From the NCBI RefSeq assembly GCF_965223525.1, contig NZ_CBDCWX010000004.1:868001-932000 (forward strand): a stretch of DNA of 64,000 bases, given 5' to 3'. This DNA is from Leptofilum sp965223525 (GTDB lineage Bacteria > Chloroflexota > Anaerolineae > Promineifilales > Promineifilaceae). Of the stretch, positions 17,008 to 26,183 are shown piece after piece. Every line of letters starts with the position of its first letter. Position 1 is the first letter of the stretch. Both the position numbers and the translations under genes were made by a program. Under the pieces are notes generated by a model. The model ran no database searches. It was not told where the DNA came from and saw nothing but the letters and a program-made list of their open reading frames with translations.

Positions 17008-18447
17008 CTACTCTGAATCGGCGCGTTCCCAATACCAGCAGCAGGAACCTGTGCCAAAAACTACATCCAAATTTACGGAGGTCTGCCCATCAAGAGAATC
17101 ATAGAAAATTGATGAGGATGATCCGCTGATAGGTTGCCACAATATTTCCTCATTTTTGGAGGTCCAGTAAACAACAATTTCTCTTGATTCCAAATCCGAA
17201 CTTAGCTTCGAAAACTCACCAGTCTCAAAGTTTAAATCGTAAATCCAGCTTGTGGCTGGGCCAGCCAGTAGCGAGTAGCTAAATCGGATGTGATTGTCAG
17301 AAATTTGGCTTAAATTATCAAAGAATCCATGCTCAAATTGAAAGGATTTTATCTCAGCTAGGGCAAATGGATCTTCCGCCTGAACCTGCCAGTGTGTGAT
17401 TTTTCCGCTCAAATTGAAATGCAAGAAGCTGTCGTTGGTTATCCAGATAAGAGCGTCGCTGTAAGCTCCGTAAGATGCATCAGGAATGATCGATGTTCGA
17501 TTTGTTTCGCGTTCGATTATCAAAAAAGTGCCACCTTCAAAGCCTTCCTCCCGTGCAATTAAGTAACGGCCGTCTGGTGACCAGATTGAAGGTATGATAG
17601 CTTTGGTTACAGGTAGATAATTGCCATTTGCATCCACTACTCCTGGGTGCTCGTAGGTATTTGTGCTTGGTTGAATTAGGAATTCAGGTTTAGGAAGACT
17701 ATCGATGAGGTTTAATCCCCAGATCCCAGAACTAGCTAACCAAAAAAGCTGATTTTCATTCTCCCACGAGAGTGAAAAGCGGATAGCAAATTCCCTCTGA
17801 ACGTCTGTCGCTACATTAAAGGCTGGCTGTAAATTGATAATTGAATTTTCAATAGTCAACTTATTAATTGAGAGTGTAAGATAATTAGAATCTGGTGCCT
17901 CTGATATGAAGACTACCCATTCACCCATTGGTGAAACCGAAACTGTGCCAAATGGTATTGAATAAATTGGACCAGCTTCGGTAAATAACTCCTGTGCTGC
18001 AATCTGAGTTGCGATGATCTCTGTTTGTGTTGGTACATGATGTAACACGAATTCATAAACGTGGTTATCTTCAGTTTCTCGCAAAAATGTAGCAAATTCA
18101 CCATGATATCTTAGATTGAAATTGACACCTTCAACCAGCAGCTCAATCTCGTTAGTTTTCGGTAGCCAGCGCTGCAAAGCGCCGTCCCGCACAAATAATA
18201 CGGGGGTTGTAGGCCAAGTAGGTTCTGGTGTGCTGGTAGGGAAGGGCGTAGGCTGTGCAGTTGTAACGGCCGTAGCGGTTTTTGTTGCCGTGGCAATTGG
18301 TGTTGGGGTGTGGGGAACGGCCGTAACCGCCTGCGTAGGCAATTCAGTAACCACCACCGGGCGGGTTATCGTTACTTGGTCGTGTGCAGGCAAGCATCCC
18401 ACTAACCCAACAAAACAGATGAACAAGAGAAAGAATCTGGTACGCAT
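17008..18447 (-). CDS. Lipoprotein with Thr-Pro linker and predicted beta-propeller
   Basis: Secreted lipoprotein of 479 residues. The signal peptide ends in LVGC (C18). A Thr/Pro/Ala-rich linker follows to about residue 80. The rest is beta-rich, with propeller-like blades such as VSVSPMGEWVVFIS and SIWSPDGRYLIARE, similar to TolB/DPP-type repeats. No catalytic motif is visible, so the role is unknown. The start lies directly after a hairpin and T-run (18451-18484) with no ribosome binding site, so translation may begin on a leaderless or otherwise unusual transcript. Confidence 0.7.
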   Translation of the reverse strand: MRTRFFLLFICFVGLVGCLPAHDQVTITRPVVVTELPTQAVTAVPHTPTPIATATKTATAVTTAQPTPFPTSTPEPTWPTTPVLFVRDGALQRWLPKTNEIELLVEGVNFNLRYHGEFATFLRETEDNHVYEFVLHHVPTQTEIIATQIAAQELFTEAGPIYSIPFGTVSVSPMGEWVVFISEAPDSNYLTLSINKLTIENSIINLQPAFNVATDVQREFAIRFSLSWENENQLFWLASSGIWGLNLIDSLPKPEFLIQPSTNTYEHPGVVDANGNYLPVTKAIIPSIWSPDGRYLIAREEGFEGGTFLIIERETNRTSIIPDASYGAYSDALIWITNDSFLHFNLSGKITHWQVQAEDPFALAEIKSFQFEHGFFDNLSQISDNHIRFSYSLLAGPATSWIYDLNFETGEFSKLSSDLESREIVVYWTSKNEEILWQPISGSSSSIFYDSLDGQTSVNLDVVFGTGSCCWYWERADSE

Positions 18448-18449
18448 AA

Positions 18450-18484
18450 GAAAAAAGGAGAAGGCGGGTTGTGGCCTTCTCCTT
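18450..18484 (-). terminator. Intrinsic terminator ending at the start of the downstream lipoprotein gene
   Basis: Reading leftward: AAGGAGAAGGC, an 8-base loop, GCCTTCTCCTT, then a run of T and CTT directly before ATG. It should end the transcript coming from fhs. Confidence 0.8.
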
Positions 18485-18543
18485 CCATTTTAACTTGAAA
18501 ATTTAGCTTTGCTCTACGTTTTGCAAATGGAGCTGCTACTATC

Positions 18544-18576
18544 AGTTGACAGTCACCTGTAAGGTGACTGTCAACT
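18544..18576. repeat. Perfect inverted repeat downstream of fhs
   Basis: AGTTGACAGTCACCT, loop GTA, and its exact reverse complement. It lies 10 bp after the fhs stop on the minus strand, with no T-run. Confidence 0.75.
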
Positions 18577-18586
18577 TAGGCAATTG

Positions 18587-20482
18587 CTAGAACAAACCAA
18601 CCACCTTGCCCGTCTCCAAATCGAGATCAACATCGTAGAAAGACGGCCGTGTGGGTAAACCGGGCATCGTGCTCATCGTGCCCACCAGCGGGTAGAGGAA
18701 GCCCGCACCCACGCTGGCGCGAATCTCCCGAATGGGCAAGGTGAATCCGGTGGGTCGTCCCTTCAGGTTCGGATCGTGGCTCAGGCTGAGGTGCGTTTTT
18801 GCCATGCACATCGGCAGTTTGTCAAAGCCCAGTCTGTTGTAGTCGGCAATCTGTTCTTCTGCCTTTTCCGAGTATTCCACGCCGTCAGCCCCGTAAATCT
18901 CTTTGGCAATCGTTTCAATCTTTTCCTTGATGGAAGCGTCCAAATCGTAGAGGAACTTGAAGTTGCTGGGTTTGTTGCTGGCCGCGATGACCGCCTTGCC
19001 CAACTCAACCGAGCCTTTGCCGCCTTCCGCCCAATGGTTGCTCATCACTGCATCTTCGGCACCCGCTTCCAGGGCGATTTTACGTACCAATGCCACCTCG
19101 TTGTCGGTGTCATCCTTGAACTTGTTGATGGCAACGACGACCGGAATGCCAAAGCGCAGCGCATTTTGGATGTGGGCCACCATGTTGACACAGCCCTTCT
19201 CCAGCAGTTCCAGATTTTCTTCGGTGTAGGCAGGGTCTAACGGCCGTCCCGCCACCACTCTTGGGCCACCGCCGTGCATCTTCAGGGCGCGAATCGTGGC
19301 CACCAGCACCACCACGTTGGGAATCAAGCCACTGTAGCGGCATTTAATGTTAAAAAACTTCTCCATGCCGATGTCAGCACCAAAGCCAGATTCCGTCAGC
19401 ACGAAGCCATCGGGCCCCACCAGCTTGAGGGCGATTTGGTCAGCGACGATGGAGCTGTTGCCGTGAGCAATGTTGGCAAATGGCCCCGCATGAATCAGCG
19501 CGGGCGTGCCTTCCAGTGTTTGCATCAGCGTAGGCATGATAGCGTCTTTCATGAGGACGGTCAGTGCGCCGCCCACGCCCAAATCATCGGCCGTAATTGC
19601 ATCACCCGCCTTGCTTTGGCCGATGACCATGTTGCCCAGCCGCTCACGCATGTCGGCCAAATCAGTGGTCAATGCCAAAATGGCCATAATTTCGCTGGCC
19701 ACGGTGATGTCGAAGCCGGTTTCGCGCTCAAACTTCTCTTTAGCACCGCGCCCGATGGTGATGCCGCGCAGGAAGCGGTCATTGGTATCCACCACGCGCC
19801 TCCAGGTGATGGTCTCCATATCAATATCCAGGCGAACAAAGCGGCTGATTTCTGCTTCAGTTAGCTCATTGGGGTCAGTCTTGTTGATGCCCAACTTTTT
19901 GAGCCGCTTGATTTGCACGGGAGCAATTTTACGACTGCCGTCTTTTTGTTTGGGGCAAAGGGCATTGAAGAGCCGCATATTGTCCTGGTAAGATTCGTGG
20001 TGCATCCGTACGTCAATGGCGGCGGCCAGCAGGTTGTTGGCAGCGGTAATGGCGTGAATGTCGCCCGTCAGGTGCAGGTTAAAATCTTCCATGGGAATGA
20101 TCTGGCTGTAGCCGCCTCCCGCTGCGCCACCCTTAATGCCAAAGGTAGGCCCCTGGCTTGGTTGGCGAATGCAGGTGACTACTTTTTGATCTAAATGGGC
20201 ACCCAACGCCTGGCTAAGCCCAACGGTGGTTGTGGTTTTGCCTTCGCCTAGTGGGGTGGGGGTGATGGCCGTTACGTCAATATATTTGCCGTTGGGTCGA
20301 TCAGCCAGACGCTCCCGCACAGAGAGCTTGACTTTGGCTTTGTCCACGCCGTAGGGAACGAGCTCTTCGGGCAGCAGGCCCACTTCTTCGGCAATTTGGG
20401 TAATAGGTAGCGGGGTGGCTTCCTGGGCAATTTCGATGTCGCTGGGAACGGCCGTTTTCAAATTTTGTAACTTATGGGGCAT
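18587..20482 (-). CDS. fhs: Formate-tetrahydrofolate ligase, long form
   Basis: Interconverts formyl-THF + ADP + Pi with formate + THF + ATP. Run in the oxidative direction it yields ATP at the end of a C1 route. It has 631 residues, longer than the usual bacterial 555-560. TPLGEGKTTTTVGL is the ATP-binding loop, with further blocks such as PSQGPTFGIKGGAAGGGYSQ and GPFANIAHGNSSI. The extra length falls near the FNALCPKQKDGSRKIAPVQI segment, which recalls the eukaryotic C1-THF synthase domain. AAGGAG precedes the ATG at 20482. It is the last gene of the C1 cluster. Confidence 0.95.
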   Translation of the reverse strand: MPHKLQNLKTAVPSDIEIAQEATPLPITQIAEEVGLLPEELVPYGVDKAKVKLSVRERLADRPNGKYIDVTAITPTPLGEGKTTTTVGLSQALGAHLDQKVVTCIRQPSQGPTFGIKGGAAGGGYSQIIPMEDFNLHLTGDIHAITAANNLLAAAIDVRMHHESYQDNMRLFNALCPKQKDGSRKIAPVQIKRLKKLGINKTDPNELTEAEISRFVRLDIDMETITWRRVVDTNDRFLRGITIGRGAKEKFERETGFDITVASEIMAILALTTDLADMRERLGNMVIGQSKAGDAITADDLGVGGALTVLMKDAIMPTLMQTLEGTPALIHAGPFANIAHGNSSIVADQIALKLVGPDGFVLTESGFGADIGMEKFFNIKCRYSGLIPNVVVLVATIRALKMHGGGPRVVAGRPLDPAYTEENLELLEKGCVNMVAHIQNALRFGIPVVVAINKFKDDTDNEVALVRKIALEAGAEDAVMSNHWAEGGKGSVELGKAVIAASNKPSNFKFLYDLDASIKEKIETIAKEIYGADGVEYSEKAEEQIADYNRLGFDKLPMCMAKTHLSLSHDPNLKGRPTGFTLPIREIRASVGAGFLYPLVGTMSTMPGLPTRPSFYDVDLDLETGKVVGLF

Positions 20483-20613
20483 AGCGGTTTTCTCCTTAAA
20501 CCTGTTGGGATTTGATGTTTTTTGGATAGTGTTAGATAAATCAATTTGCAAGGTGCGCGAAGGCTATATTGTCGGGAAGATTGGCAGATGTAGCAAGTAA
20601 CAAACGTCATTGG

Positions 20614-21522
20614 TTAGTCACTGTTCCGGCGACGACGGCGGCGTTCCCGACGCGGCCGTTCTTCTTTGGCACTTTCTTTGGCTTTAGGTCGGCTGGCTTT
20701 GATCCAAGCCATGCAATTTTCGTCGTTGCCCATCATCACATCCGCCACCATGATACTGTGCTTAATTTCTGCTTCTATGGGATTGGTGATGGCTGAAGTG
20801 AGGCCATGAGAGATAGCCATTGCCAAGAAGTTGCCGTTGAGCGGCGGGCGGTTGGGCAGGCCAAACGATACATTGCTAGCGCCGCAGCTCGTGTTAACTT
20901 TCAGTTCGTTGAGGCAGCGCCCTACGATGTGAAACACCTGGCGTCCTGCCCAGCGCATCGCCCCAATGGGCATCACCAGCGGATCAATAATCACATCTTC
21001 GCGGGGGATGCCGTGATCCATCGCCCGTTCCACAATCTTTTTGGCAACGGCGAAGCGCACGTCTGGGTCTTCTGAGATGCCGGTTTCGTCGTTGGAGATG
21101 CCGATAACGGCCGCACCATACTTTTTAATCAATGGCAGCACGGTTTCCAGCCGCTCTTCCTCGCCTGTTACAGAGTTGACTAGCGGCTTGCCTTCGTACA
21201 CTTCCAGCCCGCGCTCCAAGGCGGCTACAATTGAGGAATCTATCGAGATGGGCACATCGGTGACAGACTGCACAATTTGGATGGCTTTGGCGAGGATGGC
21301 GGGTTCGTCGGCCAGGGGGATGCCCGCGTTTACGTCCAGCATGTGTGCGCCTGCTTCCACCTGTGCCACCGCATCTTTCACCACGCGATCGTAATTGTCG
21401 GCGGCCATTTCACGCGCCAGCAGCTTCCGCCCCGTAGGGTTTATGCGCTCACCGATTATTGTGAACGGCCGTTCCGGTCCAATAATGACGGTTTTTGTCT
21501 TTGAACTGATTACTGTCTCCAT
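20614..21522 (-). CDS. Methyltetrahydrofolate:corrinoid methyltransferase (pterin-binding)
   Basis: Moves a methyl group between a corrinoid protein and THF. It has 302 residues with a DHPS-like TIM barrel: FTIIGERINPTG (14-30), MLDVNAG, PISIDSS, LVNSVTGEEER and VIGISNDETGI line the pterin site as in AcsE/MeTr. After the barrel, the last 25 or so residues are a basic tail (KAKESAKEERPRRERRRRRR) that typical MeTr proteins lack. In this cluster it most likely takes the methyl from the corrinoid protein at 23235-23933 to form methyl-THF for MetF. AAAGGA precedes the ATG. Confidence 0.88.
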   Translation of the reverse strand: METVISSKTKTVIIGPERPFTIIGERINPTGRKLLAREMAADNYDRVVKDAVAQVEAGAHMLDVNAGIPLADEPAILAKAIQIVQSVTDVPISIDSSIVAALERGLEVYEGKPLVNSVTGEEERLETVLPLIKKYGAAVIGISNDETGISEDPDVRFAVAKKIVERAMDHGIPREDVIIDPLVMPIGAMRWAGRQVFHIVGRCLNELKVNTSCGASNVSFGLPNRPPLNGNFLAMAISHGLTSAITNPIEAEIKHSIMVADVMMGNDENCMAWIKASRPKAKESAKEERPRRERRRRRRNSD

Positions 21523-21536
21523 GCTTTTTCCTTTGG

Positions 21537-21612
21537 TTATCGTGGTTATCGGTACTCAATGGTCAGTTATCTGTTACGGATTACTGACCACTGAGTACCG
21601 ATTCGATTACTG
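21537..21612. repeat. Palindromic repeat, family B
   Basis: Arms made of GGTTATCGGTACTCA and GGTCAGTTATC words, mirrored by GATTACTGACCACTGAGTACCG. It fills the spacer between metF and the methyltransferase gene and supplies the metF stop (CAG TAA). Confidence 0.7.
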
Positions 21613-22596
21613 CTCACTTTTCCTTTTCCACATTCGCGTCTTCTCTTGCCCACCATCAAAGCCTGTTTGCATAGGTCGGGGCAGCAGACCTGCATCCTCA
21701 ATAATTTCGGCAACCAGCTCTTCCTGGCGATAGGCCATCACATGCACGCCAGAAACGCCTTCAATTTCACGCACTTGCTGGATGATCTCCACACAGATTT
21801 TTTTACCCTCTTCGCGCTTTTTACCCTTTGGCATTTTACGCAAACGCTCCACAATTTCATCTGGGATGTGAACGCCAGGCACTTTGGTTCGCATGAAGTT
21901 GGCGGCTTTGTCAGAGCGCAATGGACCAACCCCAACCAAAAAGAAGGCTTTTTCGTGTAGACCCATGTCCCGTACCCGCTGCATAAATGTTTTGAAGCGC
22001 GGCACGTCGAAGCAATATTGCGACTGGATGAAATCGGCCCCGGCTTCGATTTTTTTAGCCAGACGCAGCGGCCGCCAATCAAATGGCTGCACAAAGGGGT
22101 TGGAGGCCGCTCCTAAAAAGAGGCGGGGCGGTACTTTGAGCTTACGGCCGCTTAAAAACATCCCCTCATCCCGCATAATTTTAGCCGTTCGCAGAAGCTG
22201 AATCGAATCAAAGTCAAAGACGCGCTTTGCCTGCGGTTGATCCCCGGCCGTCACGTCATCCCCTGTGAGGCAAAGCACGTTTTTCACGCCCATCGCCGCT
22301 GCGCCCAGCAGATCGCCCTGAATGGCGATGCGGTTGCGGTCGCGGCAGGAGACCTGAAAGACGGGTTCGTAGCCTGCTCGGGTGAGCAGGGCGCAGATGG
22401 CGACGCTGCTCATGTGGCAATGCGCCCCGGAAGCGTCGGTGGCGTTAATGCCGTCGCACACTTCAGACAGCACCAATGCCGCCTCGTACACCTCTTGCGG
22501 GTCGGCGCTATCAGGTGGATTTAGTTCAGCGGTTACGGCAAAGCGGCCAGAGCGAAGGACACGTTCGAGGCGGCTGCCGGATTTGAAGTCAGTCAT
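21607..22596 (-). CDS. metF: Methylenetetrahydrofolate reductase
   Basis: FAD enzyme that interconverts methyl-THF and methylene-THF; here probably in the oxidising direction. It has 329 residues with a MetF TIM barrel: TAELNPPDSAD (N-terminal glutamate), VCDGINATD, NVLCLTGDD and FIQSQYCFD. A Lys-rich stretch (RLRKMPKGKKREEGKKI) and an extended C-terminus follow. metV is next to it, as in acetogens where MetV and MetF form a complex. The last residue and stop derive from a family B repeat word. A repeat also abuts the start codon, and no clear ribosome binding site is seen. Confidence 0.93.
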   Translation of the reverse strand: MTDFKSGSRLERVLRSGRFAVTAELNPPDSADPQEVYEAALVLSEVCDGINATDASGAHCHMSSVAICALLTRAGYEPVFQVSCRDRNRIAIQGDLLGAAAMGVKNVLCLTGDDVTAGDQPQAKRVFDFDSIQLLRTAKIMRDEGMFLSGRKLKVPPRLFLGAASNPFVQPFDWRPLRLAKKIEAGADFIQSQYCFDVPRFKTFMQRVRDMGLHEKAFFLVGVGPLRSDKAANFMRTKVPGVHIPDEIVERLRKMPKGKKREEGKKICVEIIQQVREIEGVSGVHVMAYRQEELVAEIIEDAGLLPRPMQTGFDGGQEKTRMWKRKSEQ

Positions 22597-22660
22597 TGGT
22601 AATCCGTTATCGGTAATCGGTCATCGGTGGTCTGTTTACTGTTTGCCGATTACTGTAATT
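22597..22660. repeat. Palindromic repeat, family B
   Basis: GGTAATCCGTTATCGGTAAT and TCATCGGTGG words are mirrored by TGTTTGCCGATTACTG. It fills the metV-metF spacer, supplies the end of metV (VIGKQ and TAA), and touches the metF start codon. Confidence 0.7.
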
Positions 22661-23136
22661 GTTGACGTGCCAACCCAGCCCTTTGGCACGGTCTTGTCTG
22701 CGCCCGTGAGCATCGTTACCCAGGCGGATTCGCCTTCTAGCTGGCGGTTGACGGGGGGCTGGATGTGCAGGATTTCGTCGCCATAAGTTGGCATTACACG
22801 GGAGCGTTCAAAGGCTTCAACCCAAACGCATTTCATCTCGGGTTTCACTTCGCAATGGCCGTTGGCGCGGACGCCGCCGCAGGGACCGTTACGCAGATTT
22901 TTGGGGCAGGTCATAGGGCAGGTCATGCCGGTGGAGTGCAAAATACATTGGCCGCACATTTGGCAGTCGAAGATGGCTCCTTTGCCCCATTCCTCGCCCC
23001 CTTTGATGAGCCGATTAGTGCGTTCGTACCCAATTTTGGCGATGAGGGGCTGGAGTTTGGCAACGGCCGTATGCGTCAGATCATACACTTTCTCTAAAAA
23101 CGCGGGATGGTTTTGTAAGCGGCGGAGGAGTCCCAT
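22636..23136 (-). CDS. metV: MetV-like cysteine-rich partner of methylene-THF reductase
   Basis: Protein of 166 residues matching the MTHFR C-terminal (MetV, pfam12225-type) family. The cysteine pattern is complete: FDCQMCGQC (near 58-64), CPMTCPKNLRNGPCGG (near 72-87), then CEVKPEMKC. In acetogens MetV is a zinc-binding partner that shapes electron transfer to MetF. The adjacent metF supports the same complex here. C-terminal residues VIGKQ and the stop lie in a family B palindrome. No strong ribosome binding site precedes the ATG. Confidence 0.85.
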   Translation of the reverse strand: MGLLRRLQNHPAFLEKVYDLTHTAVAKLQPLIAKIGYERTNRLIKGGEEWGKGAIFDCQMCGQCILHSTGMTCPMTCPKNLRNGPCGGVRANGHCEVKPEMKCVWVEAFERSRVMPTYGDEILHIQPPVNRQLEGESAWVTMLTGADKTVPKGWVGTSTITVIGKQ

Positions 23137-23152
23137 GAGTTTTATCCTTAAT

Positions 23153-23226
23153 TTGCCACAGAGTTCACAGAGAATGAAGAGATTTTTGAGAAAATCTGTG
23201 TTTATCTGTGAAAATCAGTGTCCAAT
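23153..23226. repeat. Inverted repeat, family C
   Basis: GCCACAGAGTTCACAGAG on the left is the same word as at 15985. The right side has degenerate TCTGTG and GAAAATCAGTG words. It fills the spacer between the corrinoid protein gene and metV. Confidence 0.6.
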
Positions 23227-23234
23227 TTTTGTGG

Positions 23235-23933
23235 CTAGCCTTTTGCTTGGCGGATTTGCATGAATTTCTTCGCCGTATCCACCGCAACGGCTGCATCCCG
23301 GCAATAGGCATCGGCTTCAATATCTTCGGCAAAGGCTTCGTTGAGCGGTGCGCCGCCGACCAGCACCGTGATTTGGTCGCGGATGCCTGCATCCTTCATG
23401 GCGTTGATGACGACGCGCATGTAGGGCATGGTGGTGGTAAGCAGGGCGCTCATGCCCAGCAGGTCGGGATTATGCGCTTCGATGGCGGCAAAGTAGTCTT
23501 CAACAGAGTTGTTGATGCCAATGTCAATCACCTCGAAGCCGGCACCTTCCATCATCATGCCCACCAAATTTTTGCCGATGTCGTGAATATCACCCTTGAC
23601 GGTGCCGATGACCATTGTACCCACTTTTGGTGCGCCGGTCTCGGCCAGAAGCGGCCGTAAAATCGCCATCCCCGCCTTCATCGCCTTTGCCGCCATCAGC
23701 ACTTCGGGCACAAACAAAATCCCATCGCGGAAGTCTACCCCCACAATGTCCATCCCGGCCACCAAACCCTTGGTCAAAATGACATATGGTTCGATGCCAC
23801 GTCCCAGGGCTTCATGCACCTCTTCCTCAATTTCCTCGGCATAGCCATCGTACAAATCCTCGTGCATCAATTCATATAGTTCATCGGTGGACAGCTCTTC
23901 AAGGATGATTTCTTCTTCGTCGTGATCGCTCAT
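23235..23933 (-). CDS. Corrinoid (B12-binding) methyl carrier protein
   Basis: Carries the methyl group between the MttB-like methyltransferase and the THF methyltransferase. It has 232 residues: an acidic N-terminus, a helical cap domain (about 17-95) and a Rossmann B12 domain with DIHDIGK (115-121), H117 being the lower cobalt ligand. The N-terminal 40 residues are strongly acidic (MSDHDEEEIILEELSTDELY, then many more D and E), more than in MtgC/MtbC-type relatives as I know them. I chose the ATG at 23933 because GAGGA precedes it. Neighbours are its reactivase (upstream) and MetV/MetF/MeTr (downstream). Confidence 0.92.
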   Translation of the reverse strand: MSDHDEEEIILEELSTDELYELMHEDLYDGYAEEIEEEVHEALGRGIEPYVILTKGLVAGMDIVGVDFRDGILFVPEVLMAAKAMKAGMAILRPLLAETGAPKVGTMVIGTVKGDIHDIGKNLVGMMMEGAGFEVIDIGINNSVEDYFAAIEAHNPDLLGMSALLTTTMPYMRVVINAMKDAGIRDQITVLVGGAPLNEAFAEDIEADAYCRDAAVAVDTAKKFMQIRQAKG

Positions 23934-23998
23934 GGTTTGTTCCTCGTGATAAAAATTCCAAATAATGATCAGGTTATTTTTGCGAAGCACCTGGAATT

Positions 23999-24097
23999 GT
24001 CATTTCGAGCCGCTTTTTGGCGAGAAATCTTTTTAAATTAGGGAGATTCCTAGCTATTTGAAGGCTCTAGGGATTTCTCCCTTTGGTCGAAATGACA
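23999..24097. repeat. Long interrupted inverted repeat upstream of the corrinoid gene
   Basis: TGTCATTTCGA at the left end and TCGAAATGACA at the right end are exact reverse complements. Inner words GAGAAATC and GATTTCTC and the AGG/CCT words also pair imperfectly. It lies between the reactivase and corrinoid genes. Confidence 0.7.
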
Positions 24098-24122
24098 AGT
24101 AAAGGTTTTTTGTTTTACGCAG

Positions 24123-26183
24123 CTAATTTCTTGAAACATCTACTCTCTTCTTTTTGCGCCGCTTACGCTTGCCACGGCCGTTTCCATTCAATTCCACAAC
24201 GGGGGCAGCTTCCGGCAGGATGTGGTTCAGGTGCGGAAAGGCATCGCTGGCGTGGGGCAGGTGAATCGCGCCCACAAATTCTTGCTGAAAATCGGGGTGA
24301 ACGGCCGTTTCTACATACGTCACCCACTCAGAAATGTGTTGGGCTTCTTGGCGTTTGTGCTTGTTTAGCAGAGCGATTCTTGCCCCGTCACCTGCAGCAT
24401 TGCCAACGGCCGTCACCTGCGCCAAATCACAATCGGGGATCAAGCCCAAAATCATGGCGTATTTGGGGTCAATGTAGCTGCCAAACGCCCCCGCCAGGAC
24501 GATGCGGCCTACGCGGGTAAGCCCCGCCTGGTTCATCAGCAGCTTGACACCAGCGTATAGAGCCGCTTTGGCTAACTGGATGTTCCGCACATCGTCTTGC
24601 GTCACGACAATGGGGCTGCCCGTAGTCGTCTGTTCGGCCGTGGCTAAAACATATTCCCCGCGACGGCCGTCCCACTGAATGCGCTCATGGTGGAGGTTGG
24701 GGTTGAAACGGCCGTCTGGCTGCAAAATTCCCGCCAAAAACATCTCCGCCACCACCTCGATGATGCCTGAACCACAAATCCCAGCCGCCAAATGTTGGGG
24801 TTGTGCCTCAGCCGGAAACTCTGATCCGATTTGCCATTCATTTGACCATCTTTCCTCGCCGATGACGCGGAACCGCGCCACTTTGGTTTCTGGGTCAATG
24901 CGAACCCGCTCAATCGCCCCCGGCGCAGCCCGCATCCCAAACCGAATTTGTGCGCCCTCAAAGGCTGGCCCCGTCGGGCTAGAGGCACTTAGCATCCACC
25001 TTTTGTTCCCCAGCACAATTTCTGCGTTTGTGCCCACGTCCACCAGCAGGGTCACCGCGTCGCCAGTGTAAGGCTCTTCGGCGATGAGTGCGGCTACGTT
25101 GTCTGCGCCCACGTGTCCAGCCTCGGCAGGCAAAACGTGGACGTTGGCACTGCGGTGCAGCCGCAAGCCCAGCTCTCGCGCCTTCACGTCCATGCCGTCC
25201 CGATTGGCTAAGGCGAAGGGTGCGCCGCCCAGTTCAATCGGGCTAATTCCCAGCAAAATATGGATCATCGTGGTGTTGCCCACAAAGACCGCTTCCTGAA
25301 CATCACGTTGGCGAATGCCAGCTTCACGGGCGGTGCTGGCGGCTAAGCGATTGAGGGCTTCGAGGACGGCCGTATTCATCTTCTCCAGCCCATCCCTGTG
25401 CATCATGGCATACGAGACGCGGCTCATCAAATCCTCGCCGTAGGTTACTTGCGGGTTCATCATCGACTCGGTGGCCAAAATGTCGCCCGTGCGTAAATCA
25501 CACAAAAAGCCGGCAATCGTCGTTGAGCCAATGTCTACCGCCAGCCCGTACACCCCTTCCTGGTAACCTGGCTGCACATCAATCACCTCTTTGTCTTGCC
25601 ACAGGGTAACGGTGACGCACCAATTTTTCTGGCGTAAATTGGCCTGCAGCACACGCAAAACGGGCAAATCAATGGTGAGATTGGTCAAATGCCAATGAGT
25701 AGCCAGCGCTTCCTGCAAACGCCCCCAGTCGCCGCGATGTTCACCCAGTTCAGCATGATCCACCTCCACATAAACCTGGCGCACGGCGGGGAACAGTTCG
25801 ATAATGCGCTCCGTAGCGGCTTTACGCACCACCTGCTTATGCGCCCAGCTCTCTTCCGGCACAAAAATAAGGGCATCGTCACAAATGCGGGCATTGCAAG
25901 AGAGCCGACACTCAGGGCTGCCCAATTTGTCTAGCAGGCGGATTTCTTCTTCGGTGGCTGGGGAGAGGTGATGCTTGGCCGAAATGATGCCATGCTTGGC
26001 AAAATGGCCTTCTTCCACCTGAACGCGGCATTTGTTACACGTTAAACGGCCGCCGCAAATGCTCTCAATCTCCACCCCCAACTGCCGCGCAGCCTTCAAC
26101 ACCAACGTGCCAGCAGGCACACGACCTCTACGCCCGGAAGGCATAAAAATAACGAGATGTTCAGGTGTACTCTGTTCAGCCAT
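24123..26183 (-). CDS. Corrinoid protein reductive activase (RACo/RamA-like, ASKHA domain)
   Basis: ATP-dependent reactivator that re-reduces oxidised Co(II) corrinoid. It has 686 residues. The N-terminal [2Fe-2S] ferredoxin-like domain has C43, C49, C52 and C92. A linker follows, then the ASKHA-fold part (DUF4445) with VDIGSTTIAGFL, VGNTTMIHILLG and VDVGTNAEIVLG. The extreme C-terminus is a Lys/Arg tail (NGRGKRKRRKKKRVDVSRN) beyond the usual family end. It is directly upstream of the corrinoid protein gene, its expected client. Confidence 0.9.
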   Translation of the reverse strand: MAEQSTPEHLVIFMPSGRRGRVPAGTLVLKAARQLGVEIESICGGRLTCNKCRVQVEEGHFAKHGIISAKHHLSPATEEEIRLLDKLGSPECRLSCNARICDDALIFVPEESWAHKQVVRKAATERIIELFPAVRQVYVEVDHAELGEHRGDWGRLQEALATHWHLTNLTIDLPVLRVLQANLRQKNWCVTVTLWQDKEVIDVQPGYQEGVYGLAVDIGSTTIAGFLCDLRTGDILATESMMNPQVTYGEDLMSRVSYAMMHRDGLEKMNTAVLEALNRLAASTAREAGIRQRDVQEAVFVGNTTMIHILLGISPIELGGAPFALANRDGMDVKARELGLRLHRSANVHVLPAEAGHVGADNVAALIAEEPYTGDAVTLLVDVGTNAEIVLGNKRWMLSASSPTGPAFEGAQIRFGMRAAPGAIERVRIDPETKVARFRVIGEERWSNEWQIGSEFPAEAQPQHLAAGICGSGIIEVVAEMFLAGILQPDGRFNPNLHHERIQWDGRRGEYVLATAEQTTTGSPIVVTQDDVRNIQLAKAALYAGVKLLMNQAGLTRVGRIVLAGAFGSYIDPKYAMILGLIPDCDLAQVTAVGNAAGDGARIALLNKHKRQEAQHISEWVTYVETAVHPDFQQEFVGAIHLPHASDAFPHLNHILPEAAPVVELNGNGRGKRKRRKKKRVDVSRN

